DNA of 45,660 nucleotides from Ignavibacteria bacterium (GCA_030835025.1 JAUQWS010000004.1:1-45660); one strand, 5' to 3'. Counted from the first letter of the stretch, positions 24,013 to 32,217 are shown. A program made the numbers and translations. The notes: generated from the letters alone by a model not told the origin.

Positions 24013-25254
24013 ATGAAGCTTCCCAGAACACTCATAAAAATATTGCTTGCAGCTTCAGTACTTTTACTAGCGGGATATACTGTAGTCAAATCACCTAAGC
24101 TAACTCACGGATTCGCATCGTACTACACACATTCAAAGATTCTTATTAGCGGCGGTGATATGACGGCTGCGTATGATACGGCATATTTTCATTCAAAGAT
24201 GAAAGAGTATGGACTTGGCGGAATAAAAGATCTTGCCAATCTTCCAACCGGCAGCTTCATTTTTCTGCCGCTTACTCCGTTTGAACCGGTTACTGCAAAG
24301 ATAATTTGGAGCGCTCTCTCAATAATATTTCTTCTGCTTTCTATCTATATCCTTCTTCTTACGTTAGATATTCCCCCAAAAAGCACTCAGGCATTGATGC
24401 TTATGATCGCAGCGTTTCTTTTCTTCCCCTTATATTATAATATTGCGCTCGGGCAGGTCTATACATTCCTACTGCTTCTTGCGTCAATTGCAGTTTACGG
24501 ATTCAAAAGAGAAAAATTGATATTGATTGCAATTCCTCTTTCCCTATTGATTCTGCTCAAAGGTTACGGGGCTTTCCCTTTGCTGGCATTGTTATTAACC
24601 CGCAGATTTAAGCCATTACTCGTAACATCAGGGATAGTCCTGCTTGTATTCTTTGCTACTCTGCCGCTATTCGGTTTATCGGCATGGCAAATGTACTACA
24701 GGGAATTTCTCTCCATTGTAGCCTTCGGGCGCGATGCATCAAACGTTGCATATCAGTCACTTAACAGTTTTTTTGGTCATTTGCTGGTCTATCATCCTGA
24801 TAAAAATCCATACGCATTATTGAACACTTCTCAGGTATATGTTTACTATTTTGTTCAGTTTATTGGATTAATCACCTTATACTTGATATCAAGAAAACTC
24901 AGCAAAGAAAATTCCCTGATCGTCTTCACCGTTTCTTTTGCAATGAACGTCTTGGTCTCTCCTTCGGGGGAAGATTATCATTCATTGCTTTATCTCCCTC
25001 TCATCTATTTTACGGGAAAATACATCTTTGAAAACCAATTGAAATTCAATTTCCCGACTGTGGGTTTTGCCATTGCGGTGATTTTACTTGCTACACCCAT
25101 TCCCTTCCGTCTGCTGCAGCTTGCGGATTTCCCCTTATACTTGTTCGCATATCCCAGACTCTACGGAGCAATATTGCTGATAATTCTTTCAATGAATACA
25201 GGTTTTCTCACAAATCAAACCCCGGTTATTAATCAAGATACAGCCCGCCTTTGA
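24013..25254 (+). CDS. GT87-type multi-pass glycosyltransferase
   Basis: 413 residues, about 11 hydrophobic segments. The first loop, SYYTHSKILISGGDMTAAYD...YGLGGIKDLANLPTGSFIFLPLTPFEPVTAKIIWS, lines up with the same region of the protein at 15642, so the two are paralogs. This copy lacks the C-terminal PD40-like module. It begins 12 nt after the previous GT-C gene. A role as an inner-membrane glycosyltransferase using polyprenyl-phosphate sugars is inferred from the family. Confidence 0.75.
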   Translation: MKLPRTLIKILLAASVLLLAGYTVVKSPKLTHGFASYYTHSKILISGGDMTAAYDTAYFHSKMKEYGLGGIKDLANLPTGSFIFLPLTPFEPVTAKIIWSALSIIFLLLSIYILLLTLDIPPKSTQALMLMIAAFLFFPLYYNIALGQVYTFLLLLASIAVYGFKREKLILIAIPLSLLILLKGYGAFPLLALLLTRRFKPLLVTSGIVLLVFFATLPLFGLSAWQMYYREFLSIVAFGRDASNVAYQSLNSFFGHLLVYHPDKNPYALLNTSQVYVYYFVQFIGLITLYLISRKLSKENSLIVFTVSFAMNVLVSPSGEDYHSLLYLPLIYFTGKYIFENQLKFNFPTVGFAIAVILLATPIPFRLLQLADFPLYLFAYPRLYGAILLIILSMNTGFLTNQTPVINQDTARL

Positions 25255-25315
25255 AAAATTGCCGTTAAGAAAATAATTCCGAAAACCATAATCTCGCTGC
25301 TTTTGAAGCGGCCTA

Positions 25316-25432
25316 TGAAAATCAGCGTTAAAAAACACGAGAATGCATTTAGTGATGGCAAAAAATCTGTTTGAGCCGAAGGCGAGTTATTTTTTGCCGC
25401 TGGTGCATTCGAAGTGTTTTAGCTGATTTTCA
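25316..25432. repeat. Long imperfect inverted repeat in a 357-nt gap
   Basis: The arms begin and end with TGAAAATCAGC / GCTGATTTTCA and pair again at AAAACAC/GTGTTTT, GAATGCA/TGCATTC and GGCAAAAAA/TTTTTTGCC, leaving a loop rich in GCCGAAGGCG. It could be a MITE-like element or a structured RNA. The rest of 25255-25611 has no gene. Confidence 0.6.
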
Positions 25433-25450
25433 TCAGCCTTGACTTTTTTG

Positions 25451-25478
25451 GTTCTTTTTGTGTCAAGACAAAAAGAAC
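25451..25478. repeat. Perfect 11-bp hairpin
   Basis: GTTCTTTTTGT-GTCAAG-ACAAAAAGAAC. It directly follows the long inverted repeat and may be part of the same element. Confidence 0.6.
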
Positions 25479-25596
25479 ATAATTAAACAAAAGTATTCCT
25501 GATAATTTCTGTAATGCTCTGTAAATCTTTAATTCGCGATAAATAAATATTCTTTTTATCTTTAATATAGTACTTCAATTGAATACTTCTGTTTAT

Positions 25597-25604
25597 TAAC
25601 TTTG
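25597..25604 (+). promoter_or_regulatory. -7 element of the MoaA-like radical SAM gene (leaderless arrangement)
   Basis: TAACTTTG ends 7 nt before ATG 25612. The predicted transcription start falls at the start codon. Confidence 0.45.
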
Positions 25605-25611
25605 TAAACAA

Positions 25612-26643
25612 ATGAATTTCAGAGCCTTCTTAAATACAATATCAAACACAGCAAGGACTCTGCCCATTGTAATATTCTACGTTACAGAAGGCTGCAACCT
25701 TAAATGCCTCTCCTGCTCCTACCGCGATGCATTGCCGGGAGAGCTAAGCTTTGATGAAATAAAAACCCTGGCAAAAAGCCTCAAGGCATTCGGACTTAAA
25801 CACATCGTCTACTCAGGCGGTGAACCGCTCTTAAGGCGCGATTTCACTGATATCTGTGAATTATTTTCCGGAATGAAAGTAAAGCAGACACTGCTTACAA
25901 ACGGACTCCTCCTTGATAAGCGCGCCGGTGATATCAGCAAATACTTCACTGAAATTATAGTATCAATTGATGGGGGAACTCCCGGGACACATAACCGGCT
26001 TCGCGGTGTAAATTCATTTGAACTTATTCTGAGAGGAATTGAAAAAACTCTTTCTTTAAAAGATGCACCTGTTGTTTCGATAAGAACTGTCCTCCAGAAA
26101 AATAATTTTCGCGAGCTGGGTGATATGATAAAGCTTGCAAAAACTGCGGGAGTGAAGCGCATTTCCTTCCTTGCCGCAGATGTCTCATCCGATGCATACG
26201 GCAGGGATACCCGCGGAAAAGTAAGTGATAGTAACAGTATAGCTCTGAATGAAAATGAAGTTGAAGAGCTCAGAAACATAATTAATAAGCTTGCCGAAAG
26301 CAATAAGAATGATTTTTCATCAGGATTTATATCCGAATCACCTGCAAAGCTCCATCATATTGCAGATTACTATGAAGCACTGCTCGGAAAGTGTGCATTT
26401 CCGAAAAACCTCTGCAATGCGCCAATGGTCTCTGCGGTTATCACTTCAACCGGAGATATCCACCCGTGTTTTTTTCTTCCGTCATTCGGCAATATCCGCA
26501 AATCAGGTTTTGATCCACTCATCAATTCGGATTCCGTCAAATCAACACGCAGGCAGGTCCGCAACTATGAGCTTACCCGCTGCCATGAATGTGTATGCAC
26601 CTTATACACGTCAACAATAGCCGCCCTTAAAGATAGATTCTAG
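25612..26643 (+). CDS. MoaA/PqqE-like radical SAM protein with SPASM-like C-terminus
   Basis: 343 residues. The cluster motif is TEGCNLKCLSC (Cys28, Cys32, Cys35), followed by the GGEPLLRRDF segment and SIDGGTPGTHNRLRG, both typical of SPASM-subfamily enzymes. The C-terminal cysteines CAFPKNLC, HPCFFLP and CHECVC suggest one auxiliary Fe-S cluster. Such enzymes modify peptides or act on cofactors and lipids; no precursor peptide gene is visible nearby. It has its own promoter and stands apart from the GT genes by 357 nt. Confidence 0.85.
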   Translation: MNFRAFLNTISNTARTLPIVIFYVTEGCNLKCLSCSYRDALPGELSFDEIKTLAKSLKAFGLKHIVYSGGEPLLRRDFTDICELFSGMKVKQTLLTNGLLLDKRAGDISKYFTEIIVSIDGGTPGTHNRLRGVNSFELILRGIEKTLSLKDAPVVSIRTVLQKNNFRELGDMIKLAKTAGVKRISFLAADVSSDAYGRDTRGKVSDSNSIALNENEVEELRNIINKLAESNKNDFSSGFISESPAKLHHIADYYEALLGKCAFPKNLCNAPMVSAVITSTGDIHPCFFLPSFGNIRKSGFDPLINSDSVKSTRRQVRNYELTRCHECVCTLYTSTIAALKDRF

Positions 26644-26657
26644 TAATGCGTTTTTCA

Positions 26658-26708
26658 AATTCCCCTCTTGAGAGGGGTGGCTTCGCCACAGGCGAAGACA
26701 GGGTGTGT
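26658..26708. repeat. CCCCTC-hairpin repeat family, copy 3
   Basis: AATTCCCCTCTTGAGAGGGG, then second stem CTTCGCC-ACA-GGCGAAG and GGGTGTGT. The second stem differs from copy 2 by paired changes. It lies just after the radical SAM stop. The rest of the gap up to 26810 holds nothing recognisable. Confidence 0.8.
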
Positions 26709-26810
26709 ATCTTGTGGGAGAAATTAGCGGTCAGTTTTATATGCTGCGAACTATATCCTCCACTTCCATCAAATCTCAATTTATGTCATTTATAATTCCA
26801 AAAAAATCAA

Positions 26811-26818
26811 TATGTTTG
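26811..26818 (+). promoter_or_regulatory. Candidate -7 element of the HemK-like methyltransferase gene
   Basis: TATGTTTG, a full TAnnTTTG match. The predicted start near 26824 gives a leader of about 30 nt to ATT 26856, and about 230 nt to ATG 27057. Confidence 0.35.
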
Positions 26819-26855
26819 TATTTAGGTTTAAGTTAAATAAAAACATAATCATAAT

Positions 26856-27542
26856 ATTAAGAAGTTACTCCGGAAAATAAGCTACTTTTTTAAGTACAAC
26901 CTGTATGTAAAACCGAAGCTTGATAAGGTTGTCCGCGAGAAGATCCACGGTTATACTTTTGTTGTCCGGCCTTCGGTATTTAATCCCAAAGATTTTATCT
27001 CAAGCACTATCTTCACAGAATACATCAGGTCACTTAGCCTGAGGGGAAAAAATATCATGGATATGGGCTCCGGTTCGGGAGTAGTAAGTATTTTCGCTGC
27101 ATCAAAAGGAGCTAAGTGCACCGCTGTAGATATAAATCCGATTGCCATCAGGTGCATAAACGAAAATGCTGCGAGGAATAAGCTTGAAAGCAGTATAATT
27201 GCAGTTGAAAGCGACTTGTTTATATCGGTGAGAAACAACCCGCTCATTAGATCAGGATTCGATATCATTTTTTTTAATCCGCCGTACTACAAGGGAATCC
27301 CAAAGAATAATTTTGAACGCGCCTTCCTTGCCGGCGCTGAGCTTAATGTAATTGATAACTTCCTCAGGGAAGCAAAGAATTTCCTTCTGCCTGAAGGAAA
27401 GATATGCTTTATTGTTTCCTCTGATATGGATATGGATGACCTTGAAAAGAGGTTCAGGTCCACGGGTTATGATTTCACAATTGTAAAAACTATTCACAAA
27501 TTCCTTGAAACGTTTTACATAACAGAATCAGTTACAATTTGA
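26856..27542 (+). CDS. HemK/PrmC-like SAM methyltransferase, apparent ATT start
   Basis: 228 residues from ATT 26856; the first ATG (27057) would leave only 161 and remove the N-terminal substrate region. The upstream frame reads KKLLRKISYFFKYNLYVKPK... and then VVRPSVFNPKDFISSTIFTEYI, which matches the usual N-terminal layout of this family (Lys-rich start, then a VFxPxxFxST segment). The core has motif I MDMGSGSGVVSIFAASKGA, VDINPIA and the catalytic NPPY (FFNPPYYKGIP), typical of N5-glutamine or amino methyltransferases. In-frame TAA at 26838 limits the start. A CTG at 26901 is a second option. The substrate is unknown. Confidence 0.78.
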   Translation: MKKLLRKISYFFKYNLYVKPKLDKVVREKIHGYTFVVRPSVFNPKDFISSTIFTEYIRSLSLRGKNIMDMGSGSGVVSIFAASKGAKCTAVDINPIAIRCINENAARNKLESSIIAVESDLFISVRNNPLIRSGFDIIFFNPPYYKGIPKNNFERAFLAGAELNVIDNFLREAKNFLLPEGKICFIVSSDMDMDDLEKRFRSTGYDFTIVKTIHKFLETFYITESVTI

Positions 27543-27567
27543 AACAGTTTATTGATATTACTATAGT

Positions 27568-27575
27568 TATTTTTG
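27568..27575 (+). promoter_or_regulatory. -7 element of the metallophosphoesterase gene (leaderless arrangement)
   Basis: TATTTTTG ends 7 nt before ATG 27583. Confidence 0.45.
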
Positions 27576-27582
27576 AATCGTT

Positions 27583-28842
27583 ATGAAGTTTTTCTTTACA
27601 TTCTCTCTGCTGATACTGCTTGGTTTGCAAGCTCTTGTTTATTTTACATTTATAAACTACTGGAAAACCACCAAGTTCTATAAACCTTCACACAGGTGGT
27701 GGGCACTTGCTCCATTTATTCTGTTTGATATTTCCATGATAACTGTGAACCTTGTCTGGGGCAGGAATTTCGCACCGCCGGAATGGTTCAGAACCTATTT
27801 CATGTATCCGTTTTATATATGGATGGCGGCAACCTTTTTTATCGGTATCTGGCTTTTGATAGGTAAGGTCATCAAACTGCCTTTCCAGCTGCCTGTATGG
27901 ATAGCGAAGATATTCCGTCCGCTAAGAGAAAAGATACATCACCTCAGAGAGCGCAGAACTGTTAAGACCATCAGCTATTCAAGAAGGAAGTTTGTGCGCT
28001 ATGCCACGATGGGTATATCTGCATATGCATTCGGAGGCGCTTCATACGGACTGCTTAAACATGATTCATACCAGATAGACTACAAGGATATTAAAATAGA
28101 AAACCTCCCCGCTGAACTTAAAGGAACAACTATCACTCTCATAAGTGATATTCACGCCGGGCAGTATATGAACGAAAGAGAAATGCGTGAATATGCAGAT
28201 GTTGTCAACGGGCTTGAGTCTGATATCATCTGCATACCGGGAGATTTTGTCAACTTTGATTCACGGGATGTTCACAATGTTACAAGAGCTTTCCGTGATA
28301 TGAAAGCAAAGTACGGAGTATACGGCTCTTTAGGCAACCATGATTTTTTTCAGGATGCAGATTATGTTTCCAAAGCTCTGCTTAATGATTCACCTGTTCA
28401 GCTACTGAGGAATGAACACCGGAAGATAACCATTAACGGGAAAGACCTGTATATGATGGGTGTTGATGATACTATCGGTTCCGGCGCAAAGATGGAAGAG
28501 GTTTTAAAATACTATGGTGCTATGGATGAGTATCTTGTTAAGAATGAAGCTACTTTCAGCGATTCACCAAAAGTTCTTTTATGCCACAAACCGTATGGAT
28601 TTGATATCCTCGCAGAAAAAAATATTGATCTTATACTTTCGGGGCATACTCACGGAGGACAGGTTGTTCCCATAAAATTCGGAAACTTCAATCTTTCCTT
28701 TGCAGCATCCGTAAGCAAATATATTGAGGGTCTTTACAAAATAGGTAAATCCAATATGTATGTCTCGCGGGGACTGGGTTCAGTCGGTCTCCCAATCAGG
28801 ATAAACTGCCCGCCTGAAATAACTAAGATCACATTGGTATAA
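27583..28842 (+). CDS. Membrane-anchored metallophosphoesterase
   Basis: 419 residues. Four hydrophobic segments lie in the first 175 residues (about 4-25, 44-63, 75-97 and 140-160). The calcineurin-like phosphoesterase domain then has all five motifs: SDIHAG, PGDFVN, GNHD, CHKP and GHTHGGQ. Members with this topology act on lipid phosphates or nucleotides at the membrane. It is convergent with the DUF72 gene (6 nt apart). The metal centre appears intact; the substrate is unknown. Confidence 0.9.
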   Translation: MKFFFTFSLLILLGLQALVYFTFINYWKTTKFYKPSHRWWALAPFILFDISMITVNLVWGRNFAPPEWFRTYFMYPFYIWMAATFFIGIWLLIGKVIKLPFQLPVWIAKIFRPLREKIHHLRERRTVKTISYSRRKFVRYATMGISAYAFGGASYGLLKHDSYQIDYKDIKIENLPAELKGTTITLISDIHAGQYMNEREMREYADVVNGLESDIICIPGDFVNFDSRDVHNVTRAFRDMKAKYGVYGSLGNHDFFQDADYVSKALLNDSPVQLLRNEHRKITINGKDLYMMGVDDTIGSGAKMEEVLKYYGAMDEYLVKNEATFSDSPKVLLCHKPYGFDILAEKNIDLILSGHTHGGQVVPIKFGNFNLSFAASVSKYIEGLYKIGKSNMYVSRGLGSVGLPIRINCPPEITKITLV

Positions 28843-28848
28843 ATAGAT

Positions 28849-29592
28849 TCACGTTTTCAATTTTCCGAACCTCTCCACAGCATATTCAACAAGTTTTGTA
28901 TCAGCCGCATCACTTGGGAAATGAAGGAAGAAATAAATCTCAGGAAGTCCCTTGCTTTGCCATCCCCCGATCAGCTTAACCCAGTCATCAATTCTGGGGA
29001 AATCAGTTTCATGTCCATAAGCTATGAAGCGCACAAATGCTGTGTGATTGGTAAGCTTTAATTTGTTTATATATTTTCTGGTTTCAAGCGAGTCAACTAT
29101 CACAACACCCGCATTATTTTTCCTGAGTATCTTTAAAGCTTCATCAAGTGTATTACCATATTCCAGCCAGAATGGCCGCAGCTCAACACTCAGTTTGAAA
29201 TCAGCCGGCAGCATTGCCAAAAAATCATCAAGCACTTTCATCTCCTGCGGGGGAAAATCCTTATGCAGCTGAAGGAATGTAACCCCCAGGTTATCTTCCA
29301 GTACCCCTAACCTGTATATGAATTCAGCCATCAGCTCATTCACACCATAGAGTATTTTATCGTGGCTTATTATTTTGGGAATTTTAGGGCAGAATCTGAA
29401 TCCGGCGGGAACATTCTCTTTCCACCTTAAAAGGGTATGCTCCTCAACGTAATCGTGGTAAGTCGGGTTCAGCTCAACGGAATTGAACATCTGAGCGTAA
29501 TGGTAAAGGTATCTGCCGGGCTTAACATCTTTGGGGTAGAGCGTTCCTGCCCAGTTTCCGTAGCCCCACTGAGAGCAGCCAAAATACAGCAT
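28849..29592 (-). CDS. DUF72 family protein (TIM-barrel-like)
   Basis: 247 residues. The opening LYFGCSQWGYGNWAGTLYP, then FNSVELNPTYHD, FCPKIPKIISHDK, LGVTFLQLHKDFPP and FKLSVELRPFWL are the hallmarks of DUF72 (YecE). The fold is a barrel, possibly metal dependent, and the function is not known. It starts 1 nt after the SRAP gene stop, so the two are co-transcribed. This pairing suggests a link with DNA damage or stress handling. Confidence 0.92.
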   Translation of the reverse strand: MLYFGCSQWGYGNWAGTLYPKDVKPGRYLYHYAQMFNSVELNPTYHDYVEEHTLLRWKENVPAGFRFCPKIPKIISHDKILYGVNELMAEFIYRLGVLEDNLGVTFLQLHKDFPPQEMKVLDDFLAMLPADFKLSVELRPFWLEYGNTLDEALKILRKNNAGVVIVDSLETRKYINKLKLTNHTAFVRFIAYGHETDFPRIDDWVKLIGGWQSKGLPEIYFFLHFPSDAADTKLVEYAVERFGKLKT

Positions 29593-29593
29593 C

Positions 29594-30238
29594 TTAGATC
29601 TTTGCCTTTTCCATTTTCATCTTAACCTCATCATCAAGCGGCCCGCACATTTCAACTGCAGCGTCATCCTTTGCTTCAAGGAACTTGCCTGCATCCTTGG
29701 TTTTAAAAAGTACAGGCATCCTGTTATGCACCGGCTTCATGAACTTGTTCGGCTCGCATGTAATTATGCTGGTGCTTGTATCTTTTTTTACATCTTCGGT
29801 ATAAATTCCGCCGCTGAAAAATATCTTATTCCTCTGAATGCTTATTCTTTGCGGTACCTTGCTTCCTTTTTCACCCGTCCATTCATAAAATGCCGTCATC
29901 GGAATAATACATCTTTTTTCTTTGATGAGCTTCTTCCATTTGGGGGCTTTCTTAATGGTTTCTATCTTGCTGTTGAAGATATCCTTTTCTATGAAAGGAT
30001 CCTTTCCAGCAGCCTGGCGCGAGGGATCGAATATTTTGCTCCTTATCCCCCACTTCATAACTTTAAGCCTGAAGACATTATCCTCAAGTACAATTACCCT
30101 GATGCGGTTTGTCGGGGCAATGTTCTCCTCCTTAAGGACTTCATCCAGGTCATAGGCAATATCAAGATTGCCGATGTGTTTTAAGAATTCTTCCTGCAGC
30201 TCTTCAGTATCGGCTGCGTTTTCATATCTCCCGCACAT
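29594..30238 (-). CDS. SRAP/YedK-HMCES family abasic-site shield protein
   Basis: 214 residues. It begins MCGRYENA, where Cys2 becomes the N-terminal residue that crosslinks to abasic sites in single-stranded DNA. Other conserved points are PTNRIRVIV, MKWGIRSKIF, FYEWTG (catalytic Glu) and HNRMPVLF (catalytic His). The family protects abasic sites during replication. It is adjacent to umuDC, consistent with an SOS or DNA-damage island. Confidence 0.95.
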   Translation of the reverse strand: MCGRYENAADTEELQEEFLKHIGNLDIAYDLDEVLKEENIAPTNRIRVIVLEDNVFRLKVMKWGIRSKIFDPSRQAAGKDPFIEKDIFNSKIETIKKAPKWKKLIKEKRCIIPMTAFYEWTGEKGSKVPQRISIQRNKIFFSGGIYTEDVKKDTSTSIITCEPNKFMKPVHNRMPVLFKTKDAGKFLEAKDDAAVEMCGPLDDEVKMKMEKAKI

Positions 30239-30261
30239 AGATTTTTTTAAAGTTTAAACGT

Positions 30262-30284
30262 CCCCCCTTGTTTTTAAAGGGGGG
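30262..30284. repeat. CCCCCC/GGGGGG hairpin
   Basis: CCCCCC-TTGTTTTTAAA-GGGGGG followed by ATGTAA. The GGGGGATGTAA end is shared with the hairpin at 11369-11391. It lies between umuC and the SRAP gene. Confidence 0.5.
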
Positions 30285-30387
30285 ATGTAATATCTGAACT
30301 AATAATAAATATTAAATAACGAATAATTTTTAATGTCCTAATGTTTTGGATGGGGGTTCCGCTTTTGATTTTTTTCAGCAACACATC

Positions 30388-31677
30388 TCACACCTTCACT
30401 GTCAGCAGCTCATCCCACTTCGTGGTATATCTCTGTGAAATATGCTGGCGTTTCATCGCCCACTTTTGAACAATTCCGCTTGAAGCTATCTTAAGCGTAT
30501 CCCTGCCCCAAGCGGTATTTATAGAATCCATCGCCTTCATAGCCCGGTTTTGGTTCAGGCGATCACCAGATTTAAAAACACTAAGCTGAGCTGTATCATC
30601 AGGGAAAATCCCCCCAAGCATAACACCCGCTTTAATATAATTGAATCCTTTCCTGTAAACCTTTCTGAGCAGGTATTCAGTGTGTTTAATAAGCACGGGA
30701 GTGTAATTGGTCGGTTCAGCCAGCGTTATTGAACGTGTTTCAGCATGCTGAAGATCTTTCAGTTTATGGTGATTAGTTTGCAGTGTTACATAAACAATAC
30801 TGCAAATCGAGCTTTGTTTTCTCAGCTTTTCAGCGGCACGAATGGTGTACTGGCTTACAGCTTCTTCAAGCTCAGCAATATCTGTTACATATTTCCCGAA
30901 GCTACGTGATGATATAATCTCGCGCTTTGGTCCGGTAACTTCATCAAGATCAACTGTGCTGATTCCCTGAAGTTCGTACTGTGTTCTTAGCCCGATAACT
31001 CCCATTTTGCTTTTTACGAAGCTTTCGCTCGCATCACGGAAGTTCTTTGCAGTGAGGATTTCCCTTCCCATCAGCATCTTTCCGAAGGCACCACCGATTC
31101 CCCAGACATCATATACCGGAACGTGGTCAAGGAGCCTGTCCATCCTGGGAAAAGCAGTAATATCAAACACTCCGCAGAGCTTTGGATTATGCTTTACATA
31201 CTCATTGGCAATTTTTGCAAGCGTTTTAGTTGCTGCAATGCCAACGCTGACCGGAATTCCCGTATCCTTAAATATCCTTTTGCGAATTTCTTTGCCATAA
31301 GCAGTAAGGTCGTTTATTCCAAGTTTCCCCAGGTTCAAAAATGCTTCATCAATTGAATACGGCTCAATATTCGGAGTGAACGATGCGAGAGTATTAAGGA
31401 CTCTAACACTCATATCGGCATAGAGTGCATAATTGCTGCTGAACACTCTCACATCATTTGATTTTACTATTCTTTCAATCTTAAAATAAGGGATCCCCAT
31501 TGTGATTCCCAACTTCTTGGCTTCTTCGCTGCGCGCAACAACGCACCCGTCGTTATTGCTCAGCACAATAACCGGTGCGTTATTAAGCTTGGGATTGAAA
31601 ACCCGCTCGCAGCTGACGTAGAAATTGTTGCAGTCAACAAGCGCGAATATTTTGTTATTTACAGGGTATGTATGCAA
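30388..31677 (-). CDS. umuC: UmuC, catalytic subunit of Y-family DNA polymerase V
   Basis: 429 residues. Palm and finger motifs are ALVDCNNFYVSCERVFNP, VVLSNNDGCVVARSEEAKKLGI and YSIDEAFLNL (the Asp-Glu pair of the active site). GIPVSVGIAATKTLAKIANE and the little-finger region follow. It performs translesion synthesis with UmuD'. Length is normal. It lies 44 nt after umuD, with a short tandem repeat between. Confidence 0.95.
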   Translation of the reverse strand: MHTYPVNNKIFALVDCNNFYVSCERVFNPKLNNAPVIVLSNNDGCVVARSEEAKKLGITMGIPYFKIERIVKSNDVRVFSSNYALYADMSVRVLNTLASFTPNIEPYSIDEAFLNLGKLGINDLTAYGKEIRKRIFKDTGIPVSVGIAATKTLAKIANEYVKHNPKLCGVFDITAFPRMDRLLDHVPVYDVWGIGGAFGKMLMGREILTAKNFRDASESFVKSKMGVIGLRTQYELQGISTVDLDEVTGPKREIISSRSFGKYVTDIAELEEAVSQYTIRAAEKLRKQSSICSIVYVTLQTNHHKLKDLQHAETRSITLAEPTNYTPVLIKHTEYLLRKVYRKGFNYIKAGVMLGGIFPDDTAQLSVFKSGDRLNQNRAMKAMDSINTAWGRDTLKIASSGIVQKWAMKRQHISQRYTTKWDELLTVKV

Positions 31678-31683
31678 TTACTA

Positions 31684-31718
31684 TTTGACATTTCACGTTT
31701 GACATTTCACGTTTGACG
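31684..31718. repeat. Tandem TTTGACATTTCACG repeat between umuD and umuC
   Basis: Two complete 14-nt units and a partial third (TTTGACG). A related ATTTCAC tandem array occurs at 45574-45594. Confidence 0.7.
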
Positions 31719-31721
31719 TTT

Positions 31722-32159
31722 CTAATATTTCGGATTCAGAACCCAGGTAACTATTCCCCATATCAATAGCTCAGTTTCTTCGTTCACGGGAATCGGTTCA
31801 AATTCCTTATTTGCTCCAACCAGATAAAATTTCCCTTTTATCCTGTCAATTTTTTTAACCGTAAACTCACCGTTAATGCTTGCAACAGCTATGGTGTTTT
31901 TTTTATAATCAAGGCTGCGGTCAACGATCAGCAGGCTTTTATCGCAAATGCCTTCATCTATCATGCTGGTACCGTTCACCCTGATAATAAATGTTGATGA
32001 CGGATGTTTTATCAGGTGCTCGTTAAGGTCAAGTTTCTGTTCAGTATAATCCTGAGCAGGTGAGGGAAATCCTGCATTCACCTTGCTATCTATATAAGGC
32101 ACGAGCACTTTTTTCTTCGGCTCGTAGCGGAAAATTTCCAAACCTGCTTTTGTTGGCAT
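31722..32159 (-). CDS. umuD: UmuD-type self-cleaving S24 (LexA-like) protein
   Basis: 145 residues from ATG 32159; an in-frame TTG at 32168 would add three. The cleavage site is NAGFPSPAQDY (Ala-Gly), the catalytic serine is in NGTSMIDEGI, and the catalytic lysine is in GEFTVKKI. The NEHLIKHPSSTF segment matches UmuD closely. RecA filament triggers self-cleavage to UmuD', which joins UmuC. There is no N-terminal DNA-binding domain, so it is not LexA. Confidence 0.94.
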   Translation of the reverse strand: MPTKAGLEIFRYEPKKKVLVPYIDSKVNAGFPSPAQDYTEQKLDLNEHLIKHPSSTFIIRVNGTSMIDEGICDKSLLIVDRSLDYKKNTIAVASINGEFTVKKIDRIKGKFYLVGANKEFEPIPVNEETELLIWGIVTWVLNPKY

Positions 32160-32202
32160 ATAGCGCAAATTAAAAATTTTCTCCGATTAAAAAAACCCGA
32201 AT

Positions 32203-32217
32203 AGGTTCAATCAACCT
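32203..32217. promoter_or_regulatory. Candidate SOS/LexA-type operator of umuDC
   Basis: AGGTT-CAATC-AACCT, a perfect 5-bp palindrome with a 5-nt centre, lies 44 bp before the umuD start and just downstream of the predicted transcription start. LexA sites in this phylum are not something I can recall, so this is a guess from position. Confidence 0.4.

Noticed and set aside
25612-26643. RiPP maturase with precursor peptide
   Set aside because: The protein has a SPASM-like tail, but no short precursor-like ORF was seen in the flanking gaps.
31684-31718. CRISPR array
   Set aside because: Repeats are 14 nt and adjacent with no spacers, and no cas genes are present. The same applies to 45574-45594.
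31722-32159. LexA repressor
   Set aside because: No N-terminal winged-helix domain; length, cleavage site and position before umuC fit UmuD.
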